The notes under the pieces are model-generated. The model ran no database searches, was not told the DNA's origin, and was given only the letters and a program-made list of their open reading frames with translations. 10,338 nucleotides of DNA from UBA2982 sp040081395 (GTDB lineage: Bacteria; Gemmatimonadota; Gemmatimonadetes; Longimicrobiales; Gaopeijiaceae): assembly GCA_040081395.1 (NCBI GenBank), contig JBEBGN010000115.1:1-10338 (forward strand), written 5' to 3'. Below are positions 1 to 6,462 of the stretch, piece by piece; the first letter of the stretch is position 1; each line of letters begins with the position of its first letter. The position numbers and the translations under genes were made by a program.

Positions 1-684
1 GCCACGGTCGTCATCGATCATCACCCTCCGGGTGATCAGCCGATTGGCGGTGTGTCTCTGCGCGACCCCGCGGCCAGCGCGACCGCAGAGCTCGTCTACG
101 ATGTCATCCTCTCGACCAACGGTCCCTGGAACGCCCACATCGCTCAGGGCATCTACGTGGGCATCCTCACGGACACCGGGGGGTTCCGCTTCGACAACGC
201 GACCGCGGCCTGCCACGAGGTGGCGGCCGACATGGTCGCTCGCGGCATCTCCCCCGAGGTCGTGCACGAGCGGGTCTACGGACGGGCGCCCATGCGGAGA
301 TATCGACTCCTTCAAACCGCGCTCGGTACGCTGGAAAACGATGCCGAGGGCGGGGTGACCTGGATGACGATTCCCCGCGATGCCTTCGAAGCTGTCGGCG
401 CGCGCACGGATGACCTCGAGGGCATCGTGGACATACCGCGGTCGATCGAGGGCACTCAGGTCGGTCTGCTCTTCCGTCAGACGCAATCGGGCGAGGTGAA
501 GATCTCGTTCAGGTCCAACGGGCCCGTGGACGTCAACGCGCTCGCACGCCGCTTTCGCGGCGGCGGCCACGTCAAGGCGGCGGGCGCGATCGTGGCGGGT
601 CCCATCGAGCGGGCGATGGACGAGGTGATCGCGGCGACGCGCGAGGCGGTCGCTCGGGCACGTGCAGAGGGGGCTTCGGCATGA
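1..684 (+). CDS. nrnA: NrnA-type DHH/DHHA1 phosphoesterase, 5'-truncated by the window edge
   Basis: Bifunctional oligoribonuclease (nanoRNase) and 3'-phosphoadenosine 5'-phosphate phosphatase family; a cytoplasmic enzyme that finishes RNA decay and recycles pAp. The reading frame is open from base 1, giving 227 visible residues. The fragment begins just before the family's name-giving motif (IDHHPPGD, residues 5-12). A second metal-site motif, TDTGGFRF, lies at about 57-64. The C-terminal DHHA1 domain carries the substrate-binding glycine motif GGGHVKAAG at 187-195. Family members are usually about 310-340 residues, so roughly the first 80-110 residues lie outside the window. An ATG at base 32 and a GTG at base 52 are not the true start, because homology runs upstream of both. 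The TGA stop overlaps the ATG of the next gene by 4 bases, so the two are probably translated together. Family is certain; the exact substrate preference (nanoRNA or pAp) cannot be read from sequence. Confidence 0.95.
   Translation, partial: ATVVIDHHPPGDQPIGGVSLRDPAASATAELVYDVILSTNGPWNAHIAQGIYVGILTDTGGFRFDNATAACHEVAADMVARGISPEVVHERVYGRAPMRRYRLLQTALGTLENDAEGGVTWMTIPRDAFEAVGARTDDLEGIVDIPRSIEGTQVGLLFRQTQSGEVKISFRSNGPVDVNALARRFRGGGHVKAAGAIVAGPIERAMDEVIAATREAVARARAEGASA
666..673 (+). promoter_or_regulatory. Shine-Dalgarno site for the gene at 681
   Basis: AGAGGGGG lies 7 bases before the ATG at 681, inside the end of the nrnA-like gene. It supports that ATG as a real start and the unknown gene as real, with translation coupled through the ATGA overlap. 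Confidence 0.6.
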
Positions 685-1145
685 TCGATCGCAAGTCCGA
701 GAACGACGGTGCCGACGCGGGGGTCCCCGAGGCGCTGCCAAGGACCCTCGTGAAGTTGCGCGAAGAGGTCGGCGTCGAGGCCGTGGACCGGCTCTGGATC
801 TTCCCGCCCTTCAAGCGCGGGCGCCGAGAGCAGGGGCTGATCGCGGTCAGCACGTACCAACCGGGGGGCGAACGCCGCGGCGTCGTCACCGTGCGGTACG
901 TCGCCGAGCAGACCGGGAAGGGGGTCACCATCGATCCTGCCTTCGCCCGCGAGGGTGAGGCCCCGCCGGACCGGTTTCCCGTGCTCATGAGAGGGGTCGT
1001 CCTGCGCGGTGGCGAAGAGCGTGGCGAGCCGCGGGAGGTGGAGATCGAAGGCTCCGCCGAGAACTTCGATCGGCTCCTCGAGGAGTTTCCCGGAACGTGG
1101 ACCGCCGAGCCAGCGGGCGCGGCGGGAGGAGCGACCGGCGCGTGA
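681..1145 (+). CDS. Conserved-looking hypothetical protein, 154 residues
   Basis: I do not recognise this protein. It is soluble in appearance: no signal peptide, no membrane segment, no cysteines, and a charged composition. The N-terminal 15 or so residues look disordered. A compact core follows at about 19-135: a helix (about 22-37), then alternating short strands that include LWIFPPFKRGRREQ (about 43-56), a strand pair around LIAVSTYQ and GVVTVRYVAEQ, and a final acidic region ending in FDRLLEEFPG (about 129-138). The tail is rich in Ala and Gly. The start is well supported by a Shine-Dalgarno site at 666-673 and by the ATGA overlap with the nrnA-like gene. Its own TGA overlaps the GTG of the Fur gene. 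This double coupling argues that it is a real, co-expressed gene. Function is unknown; a link to RNA turnover or metal stress is only suggested by its neighbours. Confidence 0.78.
   Translation: MIDRKSENDGADAGVPEALPRTLVKLREEVGVEAVDRLWIFPPFKRGRREQGLIAVSTYQPGGERRGVVTVRYVAEQTGKGVTIDPAFAREGEAPPDRFPVLMRGVVLRGGEERGEPREVEIEGSAENFDRLLEEFPGTWTAEPAGAAGGATGA
1124..1131 (+). promoter_or_regulatory. Shine-Dalgarno site fixing the Fur start at GTG 1142
   Basis: GGGAGGAG sits 10 bases before the GTG at 1142. The same frame also offers an ATG at 1097, but the ribosome site and the GTGA overlap with the upstream stop both favour 1142. The 15 extra residues from 1097 (rich in Arg and Gly) do not look like Fur sequence. 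Confidence 0.65.
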
Positions 1146-1642
1146 CCACGGAGCGCGATCGGTCGACCTTCATCCGGCTGTTCGGTCGGTACCTGCGGGA
1201 CATCGGACTGCCTGTCACGCATCAGCGCGAGGTCGTGGCCGATGTCGTGTTCGGCGCCGCCGGTCATCTATCGGTGGACGATATCGCCGCCGAGCTGCGT
1301 GACCGGGGCGAGCGCATAGGCAAGGCGACCATCTATCGCACCCTCGACCTGCTGGTTCGCAGCCGGTTGGTCGCCGAGCACGACTTCGGCGAGGGGTTCA
1401 AGCGCTACGAGCACCGACTCTCCAGTCACCCCATCCACGAGCACCTCATCTGCCTCGAGTGTGGCAAGGTGGTGGAGTTCGAGAGCAACGAACTCTTCCG
1501 GGTCGAGAATCGCGTGCGCCATGAACACGGCTTCGTACCCGTGCGGCGACGCCTGGAGATCTATGGGCTCTGCAAGGAGTGCCATGACGCCGGCGTGGAG
1601 GTCCCGCTCGAGGGGCTGACCTGCCCCATCGAGACGGTCTAG
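1142..1642 (+). CDS. Fur-family metalloregulator
   Basis: Metal-dependent transcriptional repressor of the Fur/PerR/Zur family; 166 residues from the GTG start, a little above the usual 135-160. The winged-helix DNA-binding domain covers about 10-90, with the recognition helix at IGKATIYRTLDLL (59-71), closely matching the Fur pattern. The dimerisation domain follows with H99-E-H101, the structural zinc pair C104-x2-C107 and the second pair C144-x2-C147. Comparing with E. coli Fur from memory, the ligands H33, E81, H88 and H90 are kept (H42, E90, H99, H101). In the other metal site H87, E108 and H125 appear replaced by I98, F119 and R136. The subclass (iron, zinc, peroxide or other) therefore cannot be assigned. 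It lies 7 bases before the permease gene and is coupled to the upstream gene, so it may regulate its own operon. I saw no AT-rich Fur box in the window. Confidence 0.93.
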   Translation: MTTERDRSTFIRLFGRYLRDIGLPVTHQREVVADVVFGAAGHLSVDDIAAELRDRGERIGKATIYRTLDLLVRSRLVAEHDFGEGFKRYEHRLSSHPIHEHLICLECGKVVEFESNELFRVENRVRHEHGFVPVRRRLEIYGLCKECHDAGVEVPLEGLTCPIETV

Positions 1643-1649
1643 GCCGAAC

Positions 1650-4094
1650 ATGCTCGCGCACCTTCGGCAGACCGTGCGCAGCCTCGCGAAGGCACCGGGC
1701 TACACGCTCGCCTTCGTGCTCACCTTGGGCCTCGGCATCGGGCTCAACACGGCGATCTTCAGCGTGATCCACGGGGTGCTGCTCACGCCTCTGCCTTACC
1801 CCGACGCGGATCGGATCGTCTACGTCCGTCAGCCGGCGCAGGGGTCGGGCGTCGAGAATGCGCGCTTCTCGTTCCAGGAGGTGCAGCATTACCGCGAAGG
1901 TTCCCGAACGCTGGACCAGTTCGTGGAGTACGGCGATTGGGCGTTCACGGTGGTGGCCGACGAGGACCCGCATCGCGCGACGGGTGGCCTGGTCACCTCC
2001 AACTACTTCGACGTGCTGGCCCTGCGGGCAATCCACGGGCGAACGCTGGAGCCCGAGGACGACGGCGAAGGCGCGGAGCCCGTCATGGTGCTCACGTACG
2101 ACTACTGGACCCGCGCGTTCGGCGGTGAAGACGACGTCGTCGGGCGCACGGTTCGTCTGTACGCGTTCTCGGAGCCTACGACCACGCGCATCGTCGGCGT
2201 GCTCGCGCCCGGCGCGCACTACACGGGCACCGGTCGGCAGGACTTCTTCGTCAACTACGCGACGAACGAGCACTACCAGAGCGCGACCATGCAGGACGCG
2301 CGCACGCATCGCATGACGGACGTGTTCGCGCGTGTGCGCGAAGGCGTCACGACCGAGGCGGCGCGCGCGGAGCTGCTCGCCCTCAGCGAGGCGGCGCACC
2401 AGACCTACCCGGAGGCCTACCCGTCGCACCTCGGCTACACGATCGAGGCGGCACCCTGGCAGGAGGAGCTCACGCGCGACGCCCGGCCGACCCTTCTCAT
2501 ACTCATGGGGACGGTGGCGCTCGTGCTCGTGCTCGCCTGCGCCAACGTGGCCAACCTGACGCTGACGCGCATCGTGCGTCGCGAGCGCGAGCTCACGGTT
2601 CGAGCGGCACTGGGTGCCGGGAAGGGGCGCCTGCGCCGCGAGCTTCTCACCGAGAATCTGGTGCTCGCGTTGGCAGGTGCTGGGGTGGGCCTGGTGCTCG
2701 CGAGCGTGGGGCTGGATGTGCTCGTGCAGTACACCAATCGGTTCACGGTCCGCACGGGCGAGATCTCCATCGACATGACCGTGCTCCTCTTCACCGCGGG
2801 GGTCGCCATCGCGGTGGCGGTCCTGCTCGCTTGGGCGCCGTCGCTCCCTGGGATCCACGGGCTCGGCAATGCGGCCGGCGCGGCGGGTGGTGCGCGCGGC
2901 GGAGTCGGCTTGCCCCGCAAGCATCTGCAACGTCTGCTGGTGGTGAGCCAGCTCGCGCTCTCCTTCACCCTGCTCATCGGCGCTGGCCTCCTCGTCCGGA
3001 GCCTGATCAACCTGACGCGCCTGGACACCGGCATCGACTACGAGAACGTGGTGGCGATGCAGGCACCGAACACTACGGGGCTGAACCAGGAGGAGAACCT
3101 CCTGCTCATGGATCAGGTGGTCCAGGAGATCATCGGCTTTCCTGGTGTCCGCCGTGCGGCGCACGCCTCCCGCGCGCCGTTCGAATCCGCGGCGCTCACG
3201 CAACGGACCTTCCGGGTGGAGGGGCTCGCCGAGGATGGTGTGGTGTCGCCGATGGGTCAGGTCAACGCGGTCTCGCCCGACTACTTCTTGACCGTCGGAG
3301 TCCCGATCACGAACGGTCGGAGCTTCACCCTCGCGGACGACCGCACTTCGGAGCGCGTCATCGTCATCAACGAGGGTATGGCGCGCGATCTGTTCGGCGC
3401 CGAGGAGCCCATCAACCAACGCGTCGCCCAGCAGCAGTTCGACGGTTCCTGGGGCGATTGGATGCGCATCGTCGGCGTCGCCGCCGATACACGGGAGTAC
3501 GGGCTGTCGGTGGCGGGTGCGCACACGATCTACCGCCCCGCGCTGCAGGCGGGTGCGGGCGCCGCCCTCATCGTGCGTACCACCGGGCCTGCAGGAGACC
3601 TGGCCCGCCGGGTCACGGAGATCGTGCGCAGCATGGACGCCGATCGTCCGGTGGACAACGTGAACACACTGTCCGATCTGCGCGCAGACGACGTCGCCCC
3701 GGAGCGCTTGAACGCGGCGCTCTTTTCGTCGTTCGCTGTGCTCGCGCTCCTGATTGCCGCCATTGGCGTGCTGGGCGTGCTCGCCTTCACGGTGAGCCAA
3801 CGCACGCGCGAGTTCGGTGTGCGCATGGCGCTCGGTGCCCAACAGAAACAAGTTCTCGGGATGGTACTACGGGAGGGAGTCACGCTCGCGATCGTCGCCG
3901 TCGTGTGTGGTGTGGTGGCTGCGGCGCTGTTGTCGCGCTTTCTGACCGACCTCCTCTTCGGCGTCAGGACGATGGACCCGGTCACGTACCTCCTCGTCGG
4001 GGTGGTACTCGCGACCGTGGCGGTGCTCGCCGCGTGGATCCCCGCACGTCGCGCGACCCGCGTCGATCCGATGGAGGCGCTCCGCGCCGAGTAG
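1650..4094 (+). CDS. MacB/FtsX-type duplicated ABC permease (ADOP family)
   Basis: Inner-membrane permease subunit of a MacB-like ABC system, 814 residues, typical of the ADOP (acidobacterial duplicated permease) group. It contains two FtsX-type halves. Hydrophobic segments are near 18-40, 281-303, 336-358, 375-397, 429-452, 690-714, 744-766 and 777-798. Two large extracytoplasmic MacB_PCD-type domains lie at about 45-275 and 460-685. The opening LAKAPGYTLAFVLTLGLGIG and the conserved loop motifs RERELTVRAALGA (311-323) and QRTREFGVRMALGA (717-730) mark each half, and the end DPMEALRAE is typical. MacB-like systems act mechanically on periplasmic or outer-membrane partners rather than as classic channels. 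No ATPase domain is present and no ATPase gene of the MacB/LolD kind lies in the window. No clear Shine-Dalgarno precedes the ATG, which is 7 bases after the Fur stop, so translation may depend on the upstream gene. Substrate unknown. Confidence 0.95.
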   Translation: MLAHLRQTVRSLAKAPGYTLAFVLTLGLGIGLNTAIFSVIHGVLLTPLPYPDADRIVYVRQPAQGSGVENARFSFQEVQHYREGSRTLDQFVEYGDWAFTVVADEDPHRATGGLVTSNYFDVLALRAIHGRTLEPEDDGEGAEPVMVLTYDYWTRAFGGEDDVVGRTVRLYAFSEPTTTRIVGVLAPGAHYTGTGRQDFFVNYATNEHYQSATMQDARTHRMTDVFARVREGVTTEAARAELLALSEAAHQTYPEAYPSHLGYTIEAAPWQEELTRDARPTLLILMGTVALVLVLACANVANLTLTRIVRRERELTVRAALGAGKGRLRRELLTENLVLALAGAGVGLVLASVGLDVLVQYTNRFTVRTGEISIDMTVLLFTAGVAIAVAVLLAWAPSLPGIHGLGNAAGAAGGARGGVGLPRKHLQRLLVVSQLALSFTLLIGAGLLVRSLINLTRLDTGIDYENVVAMQAPNTTGLNQEENLLLMDQVVQEIIGFPGVRRAAHASRAPFESAALTQRTFRVEGLAEDGVVSPMGQVNAVSPDYFLTVGVPITNGRSFTLADDRTSERVIVINEGMARDLFGAEEPINQRVAQQQFDGSWGDWMRIVGVAADTREYGLSVAGAHTIYRPALQAGAGAALIVRTTGPAGDLARRVTEIVRSMDADRPVDNVNTLSDLRADDVAPERLNAALFSSFAVLALLIAAIGVLGVLAFTVSQRTREFGVRMALGAQQKQVLGMVLREGVTLAIVAVVCGVVAAALLSRFLTDLLFGVRTMDPVTYLLVGVVLATVAVLAAWIPARRATRVDPMEALRAE

Positions 4095-4104
4095 GCGGTC
4101 GCCC

Positions 4105-5691
4105 ATGTCCACCGAGCAACCCGCGGTGACCGATCCGGTCGCGTCGCCGCGGCCGTTCACGCGCAGAAAGACACGAGACCGCCGAGCGGTCGGCAACGCG
4201 TGGCCCTGGGCGCAGATCGAGAGGGCGACGGGTGGCCCGACCATCACGGGAAACGAGATCAAGCTCCAATTCGAAGGGACGAACACGTTCGCGTCGTGGC
4301 TCGAGGCGATCGACGCCGCGACCAAGTTCGTCTACTTCGAGAACTATCTCGTCCGCGACGACGAGGTGGGCCGTGAGCTGAGAGACGCGCTCGCGCGGAA
4401 GGCGCGCTCCGGCGTGCCGGTGCATGTCCTCTACGACTGGCTGGGGTGTTGGGCGACCCCGCGTTCGTTCTGGACGCCCCTCCGGAAGGCCGGTGCGCAC
4501 TTGCGCGCATTCAATCCGCCGGCCATCCGGCTCGGAGACCCTTTCGGCGCGCTCCAGCGTGACCATCGCAAGCTGGTGGTCGTGGACGCGGAGGTGGCGT
4601 GGATTGGGGGCATGTGCGTCGGCGTGGAATGGGCGGGCACGCGCTCGCAGGCTCCGTGGCGGGACACGGGCGTGTCGATCCGGGGCCCGGCCGCCCGAGC
4701 GGCGGCGCTCGCCTTCGAGCGGGTGTGGGGCGCGGTGGATCAGCCGCTCAGCCTCGCCGGCACGTTGAATCCCGCAGTGGAGGAGGGGAGCACGCCCGTC
4801 TGGCTCATCGAGGGGGAGCCGGGACGCGCGCGCGTCTACCGGACGCTGCACTTGAACGCGAGCCGCGCGACCGAGTCCATTTGGATCACGGACGCGTACT
4901 TCGTGGCCCCTCGCCCCCTCTCGGAAGCGCTAGCCGCCGCGGCACAGCAGGGGGTCGACGTCCGCATCCTCGTGCCGGCGCACAACAATTGGCCCATCGT
5001 GGGTAGCATGAGTCGTGGTGGGTATCGATCCCTGCTCGAGGCCGGCGTGCGCATCTTCGAGTGGCAGGGCCCGATGATGCACGCGAAGACGGCCGTGGTG
5101 GACGGTGTCTGGTGCAGGGTCGGATCGAGCAACCTCAACTCGGCGAGTCTGATGGGAAACTGGGAGCTCGACGTGGGCGTGCTCGACGACGGCCTGGCGC
5201 GCCAGCTCCAGGGCCTCTTCTTGGCGGACCTGGCGTCGTCTCGGGAGATCGTCCTGCCCGGGCGCGCGTCCAGGGCGCAACGGCCCTTTACGTCCGCGGA
5301 GGCGATGTCCACGGCGCCATTGGACCCACAGGGCTCGCTTCCCGCGCGGCTCGAGCAGCAGTTCCGCGCGCGCGGGCAGACTCCCGGTCGCGTGACCATG
5401 GCGTCGGTCCTGCGAGCGGGTGAGGCGCTCGGAAGTGCGCTGGCAGGTAACCGTCCACTCGGCCGCGAAGACCGCACGGTTCTCGGCACACTCTCCGTCG
5501 CGATCCTCTCGCTCGCCGCCCTGGCGGCGCTCCTGCCTACGATCGTCGGATGGCTGGTGGCGATCGTGGCCGGGTGGTTGGGTTTGACTACGGGTGTGCG
5601 CGCGTACGTGCAGTCGAGACGCGCGCGGCTCGAGGAACGCGAGGCTGAGCGCACGGAGCAACGCCGGGCGCCGAAGGGAGGATCCGCATGA
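4105..5691 (+). CDS. Phospholipase D / cardiolipin synthase-like protein with hydrophobic C-terminal tail
   Basis: Member of the PLD superfamily (cardiolipin synthase/phosphatidyltransferase-like), 528 residues, probably acting on phospholipids at the membrane. Two HKD half-sites form one active centre: H154-x-K156-x4-D161 and H326-x-K328-x4-D333, the second followed by GSSNLN (340-345). In the first half-site the usual Asn after GG is Cys (C171, in IGGMCVG). A characteristic WRDTGVSIRGPA stretch lies at 185-196. The catalytic core ends near 390. It is followed by a variable linker, a hydrophobic double segment at about 461-500, and a charged, Arg/Glu-rich end. Classical ClsA instead has N-terminal membrane helices, so this protein looks anchored by its tail. 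The start is an ATG 10 bases after the permease stop, with no strong Shine-Dalgarno. The stop overlaps ccdA by 4 bases. Family is sure; cardiolipin synthase activity is inferred and a different phosphodiester substrate is possible. Confidence 0.93.
   Translation: MSTEQPAVTDPVASPRPFTRRKTRDRRAVGNAWPWAQIERATGGPTITGNEIKLQFEGTNTFASWLEAIDAATKFVYFENYLVRDDEVGRELRDALARKARSGVPVHVLYDWLGCWATPRSFWTPLRKAGAHLRAFNPPAIRLGDPFGALQRDHRKLVVVDAEVAWIGGMCVGVEWAGTRSQAPWRDTGVSIRGPAARAAALAFERVWGAVDQPLSLAGTLNPAVEEGSTPVWLIEGEPGRARVYRTLHLNASRATESIWITDAYFVAPRPLSEALAAAAQQGVDVRILVPAHNNWPIVGSMSRGGYRSLLEAGVRIFEWQGPMMHAKTAVVDGVWCRVGSSNLNSASLMGNWELDVGVLDDGLARQLQGLFLADLASSREIVLPGRASRAQRPFTSAEAMSTAPLDPQGSLPARLEQQFRARGQTPGRVTMASVLRAGEALGSALAGNRPLGREDRTVLGTLSVAILSLAALAALLPTIVGWLVAIVAGWLGLTTGVRAYVQSRRARLEEREAERTEQRRAPKGGSA
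5674..5682 (+). promoter_or_regulatory. Shine-Dalgarno site for ccdA
   Basis: AAGGGAGGA lies 5 bases before the ATG at 5688, inside the end of the PLD-like gene. It is the strongest ribosome site among the coupled junctions here and fixes the ccdA start at the ATGA overlap. Confidence 0.7.
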
Positions 5692-6419
5692 CCGAGGTCG
5701 AAGTCAGCATAGGGCTCGCGTTCCTCGCGGGTCTCGTCTCGTTCCTGTCGCCTTGCGTGCTTCCGCTCGTGCCGAGCTACCTCGCGTTCATCACGGGTAT
5801 GAGTCTCGAGGACCTCGAGCAGGGAGTGGATCGAAAGAGGACCCTCGTGCACGCGACGCTCTTCGTGCTGGGCTTCAGCGTCATTTTCGTGTTGCTCGGC
5901 GCGAGCGCTTCCTTCATGGGCCAGTTCGTCCGGCTGTATCGCGTGTGGATCGAGCGCATCGGGGGCGGGGTGATCGTCCTGCTCGGCCTCCACCTCACCG
6001 GGGTGCTGCGTCTCGCGCCGCTCCTGCGCGAACGCCGAATCCACCTCGCGGACAAACCGGCCGGGTACCTGGGTACCGTGGGCGTGGGAGTCGCGTTCGG
6101 GGCCGGCTGGACCCCATGCCTGGGTCCGATGCTCGGGGCCATCCTCACGTACGGCTTCGCTCGGGAGACCATGTGGGCGGGGGTGGGGCTGCTGAGCGTG
6201 TACTCGCTCGGGCTGGCCGTGCCCTTCCTGCTGGCGGCCCTGGCGCTCGACCGGTTCCTCCAGGCCTTCCAGAGCTTCCGCCGCTGGATGCCCTACGTGG
6301 AGAAGGCCTCGGGTGCGCTCCTCATCGTTTTGGGCCTACTGCTCCTCACCGGGCGGATGACCGTGCTGAGCGCGTGGCTGACGCGCTTCACGCCGGCCTG
6401 GATCATCGAGCGCATTTAA
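5688..6419 (+). CDS. ccdA: Cytochrome c biogenesis / thiol-disulfide exchange membrane protein CcdA
   Basis: CcdA (DsbD transmembrane-domain) family: it moves reducing equivalents from cytoplasmic thioredoxin across the inner membrane to extracytoplasmic thiol proteins, for example those needed for cytochrome c maturation. At 243 residues it has the normal length and about six membrane helices. The two redox cysteines are in place: C23 in FLSPCVLPLVPSYLAF (first helix) and C144 in GAGWTPCLGPMLGAIL (fourth helix), each with the family's prolines and glycines around it. The two halves show the expected inverted-repeat pattern. There is no fused periplasmic or thioredoxin domain, so it is the short CcdA rather than full DsbD. 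No thioredoxin-like partner (ResA/CcmG) or other cytochrome c maturation gene is visible in the window. It is the last gene of the plus-strand block and is translationally coupled to the PLD-like gene. Confidence 0.95.
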   Translation: MTEVEVSIGLAFLAGLVSFLSPCVLPLVPSYLAFITGMSLEDLEQGVDRKRTLVHATLFVLGFSVIFVLLGASASFMGQFVRLYRVWIERIGGGVIVLLGLHLTGVLRLAPLLRERRIHLADKPAGYLGTVGVGVAFGAGWTPCLGPMLGAILTYGFARETMWAGVGLLSVYSLGLAVPFLLAALALDRFLQAFQSFRRWMPYVEKASGALLIVLGLLLLTGRMTVLSAWLTRFTPAWIIERI

Positions 6420-6462
6420 GGCGCAGGGTCCGGACGCAGATGCCCGTGACGTGGTCGGCCCA

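Noticed and set aside
1097..1141. Upstream ATG giving a Fur protein 15 residues longer
   Set aside because: The Shine-Dalgarno site at 1124-1131 and the GTGA overlap fit a GTG start at 1142, and the extra residues do not resemble Fur N-termini.
1446..3851. An 801-codon open frame on the minus strand, antisense to the Fur and permease genes
   Set aside because: It is a shadow frame of GC-rich coding DNA: the product is crowded with Arg, His and Glu, has no recognisable domain, and lies opposite a clear ADOP permease with family-wide motifs.
2831..4129. A 432-codon plus-strand frame overlapping the second half of the permease
   Set aside because: Arg/Gly/Pro-rich out-of-frame product; the permease frame carries the conserved FtsX motifs throughout this stretch.
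4836..6044. A 402-codon minus-strand frame opposite the PLD-like and ccdA genes
   Set aside because: Low-complexity Arg/Ser/Ala composition, no family motif, and it crosses two well-supported plus-strand genes.
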